A DNA stretch of 64,000 bases from Marinobacter sp. SS13-12 (GTDB lineage Bacteria; Pseudomonadota; Gammaproteobacteria; Pseudomonadales; Oleiphilaceae). Both the position numbers and the translations under genes were made by a program. Below are positions 26,102 through 34,536 of this stretch, one piece after another (within the stretch, counting starts at the first letter, position 1; each line of letters opens with the position of its first letter). Below the pieces are notes generated by a model that had not been told where the DNA came from, did not search any database, and saw nothing but the letters and a program-made list of their open reading frames with translations. The DNA lies in contig NZ_JASSUA010000001.1 of assembly GCF_030227115.1 (NCBI RefSeq), positions 1,798,001 to 1,862,000 on the forward strand, in the 5' to 3' direction.

Positions 26102-26803
26102 TCAGTTACTTGCATACCGTTCATGAAGGATGCCCACCCGCTCCACGTAAGCTCGGGTTTCGGCGTAGGGCGGTATGCCGCCGTGGCGCCCGACAGCACC
26201 CGGGCCAGCATTGTAGGCGGCCGTTGCCAGCCTGGTATCGCCGTTGAAACGTTTGAGCATACGGGCGAGGTAGTTTACACCGCCGCGGATGTTTTCCGGG
26301 GCAACCATGGCGTTGCGAACACCCAGCTCTTTTGCGGTGGCCGGCATAAGCTGCATCAACCCCTGGGCGCCCTTGGGTGACAGGGCTTTATCATTGAACG
26401 CCGACTCGGCGTGGATGACGGCCCGTACCAGTGCCGGGTCAACATTGAATTCGCTGGCAGCCGTACTAATTTCGTCCCGGTAGGGCTTCAGGAACAGCGG
26501 GGTGGTGCGCCAGTTCACGTTGGAGTCCGGGTCGCAGGCGTAGCAGTGGAATCGGATGACGTCGAAATTTGAGCTGGCGGGTTGTATGCCACTGTAGGCA
26601 ACCACACCGTTGTCGTCCCTGTAACGGTAAACCACTTCATCCTTTGTGGAAGCCCGTTTCTGGCTGCTGCCCTTCACGTTGGTATACTCCACCCTCCCAT
26701 CAGGGTGGACAATGCGCTTGATGCTGTCCGCCATTCCCGGCGCGGAAAACGCCAGTAGCATCAGTGCCAGCGATGAAGCGATGAAGGTTTTGCCGCTCGT
26801 CAT
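26102..26803 (-). CDS. Lytic transglycosylase, SLT domain, periplasmic
   Basis: A 233-residue secreted protein. The signal peptide is residues 1-25 (ending GMADS). A small N-terminal segment (DGRVEYTNV, then [14 protein letters not shown]) looks like two DUF4124-like beta repeats. The family 1 SLT domain (about 110-225) has the catalytic Glu in [12 protein letters not shown], then [21 protein letters not shown] and [12 protein letters not shown]. It cleaves peptidoglycan with formation of 1,6-anhydromuramic ends. It converges with the exporter gene, with 7 bp between the stops. Confidence 0.92.
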   Translation of the reverse strand: MTSGKTFIASSLALMLLAFSAPGMADSIKRIVHPDGRVEYTNVKGSSQKRASTKDEVVYRYRDDNGVVAYSGIQPASSNFDVIRFHCYACDPDSNVNWRTTPLFLKPYRDEISTAASEFNVDPALVRAVIHAESAFNDKALSPKGAQGLMQLMPATAKELGVRNAMVAPENIRGGVNYLARMLKRFNGDTRLATAAYNAGPGAVGRHGGIPPYAETRAYVERVGILHERYASN

Positions 26804-26975
26804 TGTTTGCTCTTGTACTGCCCGATCAATAAACGCGGCTGTCTGCCATTTGTTTCAGCCTTTCGCCTGATTATACGGCTATAGTTGCTTGAAGAAACCG
26901 CAATGTGTGTCGCAAAAGTGTTACTTTTTCAGTATAGCCGGTCAGTTCACATTATTGGCGGATTCCGGAGGTAAG

Positions 26976-27506
26976 GTGCCTGCGAACAAAACAGCGAGCA
27001 ATGTTGTGCTCATCGGTATGCCGGGTAGTGGTAAAAGCACGGTCGGGGTGCTGCTGGCGAAGCGGCTGGGGCTGGGGTTTATTGATACTGATCTGCTGAT
27101 TCAGCAGGAAGCAGGCCGTACCCTGCAGGACATTGTCGATGGTGATGGCTATCAGGCACTGAGAAGAATAGAAGAGCAGGTGTTACTCCGGCTGGAGGTG
27201 CAGCGCCAGGTCATATCGACCGGCGGCAGTGCGGTCTACAGTGAAGCGGCGATGCAACATCTGAAAGCCGATGCTGTTGTGGTGTTTCTGGATATTCCGC
27301 TGGGCGTGGTACTTGAGCGTATTGGTGATTACAGCGCACGGGGTATTTCCCGTCGCCCGGATCAGTCGCTGGAAGACCTGTTCACTGAAAGGTATGAGCT
27401 CTATTCCCGCCTGGCTGATGTCGCTATTGATTGTGTCGGCAAGGACCACGAAGAGGTGTGTGACGCCGTGCTCGTAGCCCTGGCGCGAGCCCGGGCGGCA
27501 CGTTGA
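26976..27506 (+). CDS. Shikimate kinase-like P-loop kinase
   Basis: A 176-residue P-loop kinase resembling AroK. Walker A is GMPGSGKST (14-22), followed by GFIDTDLLIQQEAGRTLQDIV with the shikimate-binding Asp, and STGGSAVY replacing the usual TGGG. GTG at 26976 was chosen because GGAGG sits 4 nt before it and the family N-terminus begins there. The frame extends 29 codons upstream through an unlikely sequence. Shikimate kinase usually sits beside aroB, and no aroB is here, so this may be a paralogue with another substrate. Confidence 0.75.
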   Translation: MPANKTASNVVLIGMPGSGKSTVGVLLAKRLGLGFIDTDLLIQQEAGRTLQDIVDGDGYQALRRIEEQVLLRLEVQRQVISTGGSAVYSEAAMQHLKADAVVVFLDIPLGVVLERIGDYSARGISRRPDQSLEDLFTERYELYSRLADVAIDCVGKDHEEVCDAVLVALARARAAR

Positions 27507-27534
27507 AGCCTGCCGCCGCCGGGTGTACTTGTAT

Positions 27535-27711
27535 CTAGATCTTTGGCCCCCGGCCCTTCATGGCATTGGCAACCAGGGATATGACAAGCAGGATGAGGAA
27601 AATAAAGAACAGAACTTTTGCAAATCCTGCAGCTGTTCCAGCGATACCGCCAAATCCCAGTACACCGGCGATAATCGCGACGACGAGACATACGACAGCC
27701 CAATAGAGCAT
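27535..27711 (-). CDS. DUF1328 family small membrane protein (YtjA-like)
   Basis: A 58-residue protein with two membrane helices: [20 protein letters not shown], then [20 protein letters not shown]. This is the near-invariant DUF1328/YtjA sequence. The ATG at 27711 has AAAGGA immediately upstream and matches the family start; an upstream start would add 16 unrelated residues. Such genes are often stress-related and of unknown function. It stands alone between a kinase-like gene and EamA. Confidence 0.93.
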   Translation of the reverse strand: MLYWAVVCLVVAIIAGVLGFGGIAGTAAGFAKVLFFIFLILLVISLVANAMKGRGPKI

Positions 27712-27973
27712 ATCCTTTCTCCTATCAGATGGCTTCGTATTTAAACGTGGCACATGCATCGGAAAGGCACAAACAGAGGATCACTGCGAACGGCTCCGGA
27801 ATGGAGATGGAGAAGCATAAAATAATGTTTTTTAGGCGTATTTCTGATTGTTGTCGGTTGATTAATGTTTACTAAGGTACGATCCGTCGCTAAACATTGC
27901 TATTGTCTACCCAATAAACCCGGGAGAATTCTGATCCGTTCCCACCCACGTCTGACAATTCGCGGTTAAGCGT

Positions 27974-28864
27974 ATGCCCCAGATTTTCTACTCGTTTTTT
28001 GTGCCGGCCCTGTTCGTCTGGTTGTGGAGCACGGGCTTTATCGGTGCAAAATTCGGTTTGCCCTTTGCCGAGCCTTTTACACTCCTGCTGATACGCATGC
28101 TGTTCACGCTGGCGTTACTCAGCGTACTCGCGTGGTTCCTGAAAACCCGCTGGCCCGGATGGCGTGGCGCCGGTCACCTGGCGGTAACCGGTTTGCTGGT
28201 TCACGGCTGCTATCTGGGCGGCGTGTACTACGCCATTCAGGGCGGCATGCCCTCGGGAATTATCTCGCTTATTGTTGGTTTGCAGCCACTGGTGACTTCT
28301 GCGGTGGCGATCCTGGTCCTGAAAGAGAGCGTTTCGTCCCGTCAGTGGCTGGGGCTAGCGCTTGGTCTGGTAGGCGTCAGCCTGGTGCTGGCGGAGAAGT
28401 TTGGTGCCGGCACATCCGGTACGGACTTTCCCCTGTGGACACTGATCTGGGCGGCGCTCTCCCTGGGCGGCATTTCCCTGGGTACCGTCTACCAGAAGCG
28501 TAATGGCACCCAGGCGGATCTCGTCGCCGGAACCTTCATTCAATACAGCGCCGCGGCAACGTTTTTTGCCGTGGGCGCTTTTGTCTTTGAAACCCGTGCA
28601 GTGGAGTGGGCCCCGCCGCTGATATGGTCGATGGTCTGGCTGGTTTTCGGGGTCTCGATCGGCGCAATCCTGCTGCTGATGTGGCTGATTCGCCGTGGTG
28701 CGGCATCACAGGTGGCAAGTCTGTTCTACCTGGTGCCGCCGGTGACTGCTCTGGAAGCGTTCTGGCTGTTCGATGAACGGCTGGGTGTGCTCGCAATGAT
28801 CGGTGGAGCCATATCCATCACCGGCGTTGCCCTGGTGGTCACGCAGCGGAAGCCGGCTTCCTAA
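27974..28864 (+). CDS. EamA/DMT family transporter
   Basis: A 296-residue protein with ten predicted helices in two EamA repeats (about 5-135 and 150-290). The first contains FALWSTGFIGAKFG-like sequence near the start and GGMPSGIISLIVGLQPLVTS. The second ends with AALEAFWLFDERLGV-like sequence. Members export or import metabolites, often amino acids. A 262-bp gap to the divergent DUF1328 gene holds its promoter, but no confident hexamers were picked. It converges with the next gene with a 4-bp overlap. Confidence 0.9.
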   Translation: MPQIFYSFFVPALFVWLWSTGFIGAKFGLPFAEPFTLLLIRMLFTLALLSVLAWFLKTRWPGWRGAGHLAVTGLLVHGCYLGGVYYAIQGGMPSGIISLIVGLQPLVTSAVAILVLKESVSSRQWLGLALGLVGVSLVLAEKFGAGTSGTDFPLWTLIWAALSLGGISLGTVYQKRNGTQADLVAGTFIQYSAAATFFAVGAFVFETRAVEWAPPLIWSMVWLVFGVSIGAILLLMWLIRRGAASQVASLFYLVPPVTALEAFWLFDERLGVLAMIGGAISITGVALVVTQRKPAS

Positions 28865-29598
28865 TCCCACGGGTTTACCCTGAACAGGGAGCCCAGGCCC
28901 GGCTGGGGTGTGAGCTTGCCGCATAACCTCAACCCCTCCCAGAAACTGACCTGGTTGGCCGTTAGCACCGGCTTGCCGGCAGCCGCGTCCAGGTCCTCCA
29001 GCCAGGCAGCCGAGTGCAGCGCGGTATCCGGCACCAGTAACGCATCGGCGTCAGGGTGATTGTTGTCTGTCGCGAACCGTAATACGGCCTCTCGCTGCAG
29101 CGTGCCTACCTCTGCGGCGGTGACAATGCCGTGGCTGGTCATGTGCACCACTTCGATATCGAAATGCTCCAGAAACGCCTTGAACAGCAGGGCAACGTCC
29201 CTGGGATAGGTCGCTGCGATGGCGACACGCTTCGCATTGATTGCAGTAACAGCCCGTGCAAACGCCATCGCCGTGGTGGAGGCCGGGATGTGGAGCAGGT
29301 TTTCCAGCGTTTCGATCTGTTCGCGTATGCCGTCCAGGCCCCGAACAAAGCTGGCGCTGGTGGACGTCCACAGAACGGCTTCCAGGTTCCTGTTCTCAAG
29401 CTGCCTTGCGCCTTCACTCAGACGTTGTGGGCTTCCCATCTCTGTGAGTGCTTCCACAGTGTGGGCATCTTCATTGAATTCTGTATGGATGACGGTCACT
29501 TCAGACGCCGGCGAACTCATCGCTGCCAGCCGTGGATAGTCATCTTCAGCGGCATGGCCGGGGTAGAGGAAAGCCATCCGGGCGGTTGTTGTGTTCAT
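28861..29598 (-). CDS. Maleate isomerase / arylmalonate decarboxylase-like protein lacking both catalytic Cys
   Basis: A 245-residue protein of the Asp/Glu racemase superfamily, resembling maleate cis-trans isomerase and arylmalonate decarboxylase. It starts with RMAFLYPGHAAEDDYPRL, and the first active-site loop is AVLWTSTSASFVRG (74-87). Known enzymes have Cys in that loop (W-x-C-T-S), but here it is Ser79. The second active-site position (LLVPDTALHS, 188-196) has Asp191 where a Cys is expected. The two-cysteine chemistry is therefore unlikely and a different reaction or binding role is possible. Confidence 0.65.
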   Translation of the reverse strand: MNTTTARMAFLYPGHAAEDDYPRLAAMSSPASEVTVIHTEFNEDAHTVEALTEMGSPQRLSEGARQLENRNLEAVLWTSTSASFVRGLDGIREQIETLENLLHIPASTTAMAFARAVTAINAKRVAIAATYPRDVALLFKAFLEHFDIEVVHMTSHGIVTAAEVGTLQREAVLRFATDNNHPDADALLVPDTALHSAAWLEDLDAAAGKPVLTANQVSFWEGLRLCGKLTPQPGLGSLFRVNPWD

Positions 29599-29604
29599 TT
29601 TGCC

Positions 29605-31542
29605 TCAACCATTCTGGACCGTTTCAGCGTTATACAGTGTAACCCGGTTGCGTCCCTCCTGCTTCGATTGGTAAAGCGCCTGGTCAGCGCGCTCCAGAAA
29701 TGTTTCACAGGTATCTGCCGGTGTCGGAACTGCCGCGCAGGCGCCCAGGCTGATGGTCAGCTTCAGTGGCCCGATCCGTGTTGGTACAGGCCTGGATGCG
29801 ATGCCTTTCCGGATGCGGTCTGCCACCAGTACAGCGGTCTGTTGGTCGGTGGCAGGGAGCACCACACAAAACTCCTCTCCGCCATAGCGGGCTACCATGT
29901 CAGCTGGCCAGCGGGAATGTGCCTGAATACGCTCGGCGATCACCTTCAGGCAGTCATCACCCGTCTGGTGGCCATGGGTGTCGTTGACCGGCTTGAAGTG
30001 GTCCACATCGATCAACAGCACGGCAATACTCTTGCCGTCGATGGTGGCTCGCTGAAACGTGTGTTTCAGATAACGTTCCAGGGAACGGCGGTTGCTGATA
30101 TCGGTAAGCTGGTCGGTATCGCTGAGCTGTTGCAGTTTGCGGTTTACCTCCCGGAGTTCCTCGGTGCGTTCCTGGACTTTCTGCTCAAGTGTCTCATTGG
30201 CCTTGAGCTGCACTTCCAGCGCTCTGGCTTGCGCCTTCTGAGCTTCGCGCTGCAATTGGATGCGCTGCCGGCTTTCGGTACTGATGCGGTCGGTAATGGC
30301 CAGCGACAGGAAAATAGCCTCTATGGCCGCACCAATCTGCCAGCTGTGTTCGGTAAAGTTGTTACTGGGAATCAGCGCCCAGGATTTCAGACTGTAAGTC
30401 AGGCCGCCAATGATCAGCATAGTCCAGGCAATGAGGAAGTATCTGGCGGCCGGATTGCCCTTGCACAGGCTGTTCCAGCCAACGACCCAGAGTGTGAGTG
30501 CCGTGACAGATGCCAGGGGATTAGCAAGGCGGATGGACAGGTAATAGTCCACGAACAGGCTCAGGCTGGCAATGACAAGAGCGGCAAACTGGATCGCGAC
30601 GACCAGCCGGTCAAGACGGGGTTGCTGGTCCCGGGTGGTCAGCAGTACCCGCGTGAACTGCATGATCATCCACATCGCCAGGCTGACCAGTACAGACATT
30701 GCCTCCCGCGACCACCAGGGACTCTCCAGCCCGAAGTACTGGTAGCCCAGGCCGTTGAACAGAGTAAAGAACAGGCCCTGATGCACCACGATAACGCCGA
30801 TGTAGTAGCCGTAGACCCGGTCCCGCAATGTCACCAGCAGGAACAGACTGAATACCGTCATGGTGACAATCAGGCCCTGGAAGAATGTCAGCCAGGAGCG
30901 GCTGGTCAACTCGGTTTGCTGCAAGCCATCGTCGGTGTGGAGGTACAGGGGAATGGTGAGGGTGTCGGCGCTGGCGGCATAGAGGTAGAAGTCAGCGTCA
31001 GTGTCTGGAGGCAGCGTGATCGGAAAAATAAACGTTTGTGATGTGTGAGGGCGTTCTGCCGGAGGCACCAGGCGCCCGGACTCAATTTTCTCGTACTCAC
31101 CCCCTCCCCGGGGGTGATAAAGCGTCAGTCTGTCGACGAAAAGAGACCGGAATTCCAGGTAGCGGGTGAGTGACTCGGTGCCGGGATTCTTGAGCCGGAA
31201 CCGCACCCAGTGGCCGGCACTGGTGTAACCGATGTTGAGCACCTCCCGGGTGATCGGGGTGAACTGTTCGCCAAGGGCGCGGACATCGGGCAGGTCCAGA
31301 GAGCGGTCAGGGTCTTTGAGGTGTTCAATGTGTGGCCCGAGTGACAGGCTGTCCTTTCCCTGTGTAACGTTAACCGGGTCCAGTGCCAGCGCGCTGGGGG
31401 CGAGGACCAACAGAAGGCACAGCACCACCGCAAGCCGACAGATTGCCGCCGCTGGATTCTGCAGGATTGGCCGGTGGCCCATGGCGCGTTGCAATGGTAA
31501 CTCTCGGGTTGTTCGCTGGAAACTTGCACCAATACTAGCCAA
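29605..31542 (-). CDS. Diguanylate cyclase with 7TMR-DISM sensor
   Basis: A 645-residue membrane signalling protein. A signal or anchor segment (about 33-54) is followed by an extracellular 7TMR-DISMED2 domain (about 60-190, with HWVRFRLKNPGTESL), then seven membrane helices (about 210-400) and a coiled coil (about 410-480). The GGDEF domain follows with the active motif RYGGEEF at about 590. The c-di-GMP inhibitory site RxxD is not intact, as the Arg position is Trp in WPADMVARYGGEEF. It makes c-di-GMP in response to an unknown periplasmic ligand. A start at MGHRPILQ 19 codons later is possible. Confidence 0.92.
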   Translation of the reverse strand: MASIGASFQRTTRELPLQRAMGHRPILQNPAAAICRLAVVLCLLLVLAPSALALDPVNVTQGKDSLSLGPHIEHLKDPDRSLDLPDVRALGEQFTPITREVLNIGYTSAGHWVRFRLKNPGTESLTRYLEFRSLFVDRLTLYHPRGGGEYEKIESGRLVPPAERPHTSQTFIFPITLPPDTDADFYLYAASADTLTIPLYLHTDDGLQQTELTSRSWLTFFQGLIVTMTVFSLFLLVTLRDRVYGYYIGVIVVHQGLFFTLFNGLGYQYFGLESPWWSREAMSVLVSLAMWMIMQFTRVLLTTRDQQPRLDRLVVAIQFAALVIASLSLFVDYYLSIRLANPLASVTALTLWVVGWNSLCKGNPAARYFLIAWTMLIIGGLTYSLKSWALIPSNNFTEHSWQIGAAIEAIFLSLAITDRISTESRQRIQLQREAQKAQARALEVQLKANETLEQKVQERTEELREVNRKLQQLSDTDQLTDISNRRSLERYLKHTFQRATIDGKSIAVLLIDVDHFKPVNDTHGHQTGDDCLKVIAERIQAHSRWPADMVARYGGEEFCVVLPATDQQTAVLVADRIRKGIASRPVPTRIGPLKLTISLGACAAVPTPADTCETFLERADQALYQSKQEGRNRVTLYNAETVQNG

Positions 31543-31586
31543 TTGTCGCGAAATTTGGGTTCTAAAAAGTATTCGGAGTGTTGGTT

Positions 31587-33317
31587 TTATGTAGCAAGAA
31601 GGTAGACAACAGCACAGACCAACAGGGCCGATACACTCTGCCAGAAAGCCACGGGATTACGCTCGAGTAACGGCGGGCGGGTTTTGTTGAGGAAGTTCTG
31701 GTTGGGGTGGCGTAGGTCGAAGGTAAACTCGGACAGTTCCTGATAACGCTTGTCCGGGTTCGGGTGTACCGCTTTTTTGATGGTTTCATCGATCCAGGCG
31801 GGGATTTCCCGGTCATCGTCCAGTACCGAGGCATAGGTGAGCCGGCGCATGGCCGATGCAGTGCGGGACTTGGCCACCTGGGTGCCGTAGGGGAATCTGC
31901 CGGACAGCATGTGATAGGTAAGTACACCCAGTGAATACAGGTCTGAGCAGTTGGTGCCGGTTTCGCCCATAAAGTATTCCGGCGCCATGTACAGCGCGGT
32001 ACCCGGGATGTCGTTTGGCTCCAGGGTATTGGCCTCCACAATGCCGGCCACCCGGGCGGAGCCGAAGTCGATGATTTTTACGGTGCCGTTGGTGTCAATC
32101 ATGATGTTGTCGGGGCGGATATCCTGGTGCAGGATTTCCATGCGATGCAGCGCGTAGAGGCCGCGGGCAATCTGAACCACCAGGCCGCGCACCGTCTCCA
32201 GATCCGGTTTGGGGTGGTCAATCAACCATTGCTTCAGGGTCTGGCCTTCGATGTATTCGGTCACGGTGTACAGGTGGTTGCGGGGACGATCCTGCAGGCC
32301 CGCCTTGAGAACATGGGCGCTGTTCACCCGCCTCGCAATCCACTCTTCCATGAGGAACCGCTCCAGGTAGCCGGGGTCACCCCTCAGGTCTATGGACGGC
32401 GTTTTCAGGATCACCCGGGTGTCGGTTTCGGTATCCAGTGCCAGGTACACATGGCTGCGGCTGGTGGCGTGCACTTCCCGGAGAATGGTGTAGCCGTCGA
32501 AACTGTGCCGTGGTTCCAGGATGGGCGGAAAAGGCAGGTCTTCCACCTGCCGCTGAATCTCCGCGGATCTCTGCTCTGGCAGTTGGTCCACCCGAATAAT
32601 CTGCACGCTCAGATTATCGTCGCTGCCGTTGTCGAAAGCAGCCTTGACCATGGCTCGGGCGGCCTGGTCCAGATCTGTCGGGTGTTGACTGATGGTGCCG
32701 ATCATTTGTTGTGCACTGGCATGTTCGTAGACGCCGTCGGTTGCCAGAATAAACAGGTCGCCCTCTCTCAGCGGCAGCGACTGGTAATCAATCTCCAGTA
32801 GCGAATCCATCCCGAGGGCGCGGCCCAGGTAGTTCTCCTGCTGGGAAATCCATAACCGGTGATCATTGGTGAGCTGTTCCAGGGCCCTGTCCCGCAGGCG
32901 GTAGATCCGGGTGTCACCGACATGGAACAGGTAAGCCATGGAAGCCTTGAACACCAGCGCACTGAGTGTGCAGACATACCCTTTGTCCTTTTCATACCGG
33001 TAAGGACTGTTGCGGGTCTGGGCATGGAGCCAGGAGTTGGTGGCCGTCATTACCCGCTCCGCAGACTTGCGCACAGACCAGGCCTCTGAAGTGCAGAAGT
33101 AGTCATCCAGAAAGCTTTTCACCGCCGTTTCACTGGCAATCTGGCTGACGTCGCTGCTACTGATCCCGTCGGCCATGGCAAAGGCGACGCCTTTCATCCC
33201 CAGGCGTGGTTCGGCCGGCATAATGCAGCCGTGGAAATCCTGGTTGGATGGCTTGCGGCCTTTGTCCGAATGCTGACCGGCAGAAACCTTCAGATGCCTG
33301 CTCATGTTGAAATACAA
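31587..33317 (-). CDS. Bifunctional PP2C-type phosphatase / Ser-Thr protein kinase, membrane-anchored
   Basis: A 576-residue fusion. The PP2C phosphatase domain (about 10-240) has SDKGRKPSNQDFHG and ILATDGVYEHAS. The protein kinase domain (about 270-530) has the Lys in VILKTPSIDLRG, the catalytic loop ILHQDIRPDNIMID, the DFG motif IIDFGSARV, and GTALYMAPEYFMG. One C-terminal helix anchors it. MSRHLKVSAG, four codons in, is an alternative start. In P. aeruginosa the homologue PA1782 lies between nasA and nirBD in the nitrate-assimilation operon. Here it follows an FNT transporter by 8 bp, so a nitrogen-assimilation role is likely. Confidence 0.93.
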   Translation of the reverse strand: MYFNMSRHLKVSAGQHSDKGRKPSNQDFHGCIMPAEPRLGMKGVAFAMADGISSSDVSQIASETAVKSFLDDYFCTSEAWSVRKSAERVMTATNSWLHAQTRNSPYRYEKDKGYVCTLSALVFKASMAYLFHVGDTRIYRLRDRALEQLTNDHRLWISQQENYLGRALGMDSLLEIDYQSLPLREGDLFILATDGVYEHASAQQMIGTISQHPTDLDQAARAMVKAAFDNGSDDNLSVQIIRVDQLPEQRSAEIQRQVEDLPFPPILEPRHSFDGYTILREVHATSRSHVYLALDTETDTRVILKTPSIDLRGDPGYLERFLMEEWIARRVNSAHVLKAGLQDRPRNHLYTVTEYIEGQTLKQWLIDHPKPDLETVRGLVVQIARGLYALHRMEILHQDIRPDNIMIDTNGTVKIIDFGSARVAGIVEANTLEPNDIPGTALYMAPEYFMGETGTNCSDLYSLGVLTYHMLSGRFPYGTQVAKSRTASAMRRLTYASVLDDDREIPAWIDETIKKAVHPNPDKRYQELSEFTFDLRHPNQNFLNKTRPPLLERNPVAFWQSVSALLVCAVVYLLAT

Positions 33318-33325
33318 CAGCCCAT

Positions 33326-34168
33326 TTACGCGGGCACGCGGTCAGCACTGGCGCTCTTGGAAAAGTTGCGCTTGGCACCGGTGCGGATGTGGGTGGTGTA
33401 GAGAGTCAGGCCGGTAAAGGCGAGGCCACCAACCAGGTTGCCCAGAACCGTGGGAATTTCGTTCCAGATCAGGTAGTCCATCACCGAGAAGCCACCACCA
33501 ACAATAATGCCGAACGGGAAAAGGAACATGTTCACAACGGAGTGCTCGAAGCCCATGAAGAAGAACAGCATGATGGGCATCCACATCGCCAGTACCTTGC
33601 CGCCAACGTTGGTAGAAATCATTGCGCCCACCACGCCCATGGAAACCATCCAGTTGCACAGCATGCCGCGGATGAAGATGGTAAACCAGCCGGCTGCGCC
33701 ATACTCGGCATAGCCAAGGGTCCGGGCTTCACCGACGCCTGCAATTTTCTCGGCAACGGCGCCGGGTTCGGTATTGAAACCGTAGGTGAAAATAAAGGCC
33801 ATCATGAAGGCGACGGTCAGTGCACCAGCGAAGTTGCCGACAAAAACCAGGCCCCAGTTTCTCAGGATGGTATTGGTGGAAACCCCGGGTCGCTTGTCCA
33901 GCAGGGCAAGGGGAGTGAGCATGAACACGCCGGTGAGCAGGTCAAACCCCATGAGGTAGAGCATGCAGAACCCCACCGGGAAGAGCACGGCACCCAGCAG
34001 GAAACTGCCGGTTTCCACCGCCACGGTAACTGCAAATACAGCCGCCAGGGCAAGAATGGCGCCGGCCATGAAAGCGCGGATCAGCGTGTCGCGGGTGGAC
34101 ATGTGAACCTTGGATTCACCGGCGTCCACCATTTTGGTGACGAATTCTGAAGGAACTAGATAGGACAT
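33326..34168 (-). CDS. Formate/nitrite transporter family protein
   Basis: A 280-residue FNT channel protein with six helices. Typical parts are FMAGAILALAAVFAVTVA, MGFDLLTGVFMLTPLALLDKRPG and the GNFAGAL segment, then GMLCNWMVSMGVVGAMIS and FFFMGFEHSVVNMFLFPFGI with its conserved pore His. It moves nitrite or formate through the inner membrane. The partner kinase gene, the predicted sigma-54 promoter and the attenuator leader together favour nitrite uptake for assimilation over formate handling. The leader is about 155 nt. Confidence 0.92.
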   Translation of the reverse strand: MSYLVPSEFVTKMVDAGESKVHMSTRDTLIRAFMAGAILALAAVFAVTVAVETGSFLLGAVLFPVGFCMLYLMGFDLLTGVFMLTPLALLDKRPGVSTNTILRNWGLVFVGNFAGALTVAFMMAFIFTYGFNTEPGAVAEKIAGVGEARTLGYAEYGAAGWFTIFIRGMLCNWMVSMGVVGAMISTNVGGKVLAMWMPIMLFFFMGFEHSVVNMFLFPFGIIVGGGFSVMDYLIWNEIPTVLGNLVGGLAFTGLTLYTTHIRTGAKRNFSKSASADRVPA

Positions 34169-34208
34169 CCTTTAATTACCTCATTTGACGATGGAATGTT
34201 CCGGGCAC

Positions 34209-34262
34209 AAAAAAACGGCGCGCACACGAAAGCCTGAAAGTCAGGTTTGTGGGGACGCCGTT
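34209..34262 (-). terminator. Intrinsic terminator/attenuator in the FNT leader
   Basis: Read on the minus strand, the outer stem AACGGCG / CGCCGTT encloses a long imperfect inner hairpin (CACAAACCTGA pairing with TCAGGCTTTCGTG, two single-C bulges) and is followed at once by seven Ts (34209-34215). It ends 40 nt before the FNT start codon, so transcription would stop before the gene unless the terminator is overcome. This is the layout of nitrate-assimilation leaders controlled by NasR/NasT-type antitermination. Confidence 0.75.
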
Positions 34263-34283
34263 GTCCGGGTAGTGTTCAATGTT

Positions 34284-34303
34284 CCGGGCCGGTGAAGGCC
34301 CGG
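34284..34303 (-). promoter_or_regulatory. Upstream leader hairpin (7-bp stem, 6-nt loop)
   Basis: CCGGGCC and GGCCCGG form a perfect 7-bp stem around a six-base loop, 21 nt before the terminator stem. Two-hairpin leaders with hexaloops are what ANTAR antiterminators bind, but the loop here (TTCACC on the transcribed strand) lacks the A1/G4 pattern described for those RNAs. A 12-bp direct repeat (AATGTTCCGGGC, + strand) occurs at 34278-34289, within this element, and again at 34195-34206, beyond the terminator. Confidence 0.55.
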
Positions 34304-34333
34304 CAATCGCTGGTTAATGTCATCTGGTACAAC

Positions 34334-34347
34334 GCAATACCCGTGCC
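34334..34347 (-). promoter_or_regulatory. Predicted sigma-54 promoter of the FNT/kinase operon
   Basis: The minus strand reads GGCACGGGTATTGC: the -24 GG and -12 GC are separated by exactly 10 nt, and CAC and TT match the TGGCAC-N5-TTGC consensus apart from the first T. The transcript would start near 34322, giving a leader of about 155 nt that contains both hairpins. Dependence on an enhancer-binding protein such as NtrC is inferred. Confidence 0.6.
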
Positions 34348-34536
34348 TGATTTCGCTGATCCAAAAAAAATCTATGAAGTTCAGTAAACTAACGCCTATT
34401 TATTAATGCAGTGCCGTGCGAAATCTGGTGCCGGTGCGGGCTGATCATGGCGAGTATGGTTCAATTTGGTGCGCGCGGAAGGCTGGTGCCCCGAAAATGA
34501 ACTCGTCACTCACAACTCAGGGAAGCGAATCACACA

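Noticed and set aside
29131..31041. A 636-codon open frame on the plus strand
   Set aside because: It lies wholly antisense to the racemase-like and diguanylate cyclase genes, has no domain pattern, is rich in Cys, His and Gln, and follows from high GC codon bias on the opposite strand.
34284..34303. Definite ANTAR-protein binding hairpin
   Set aside because: The six-base loop lacks the A1 and G4 bases of described ANTAR RNAs, so only a general regulatory hairpin is claimed.
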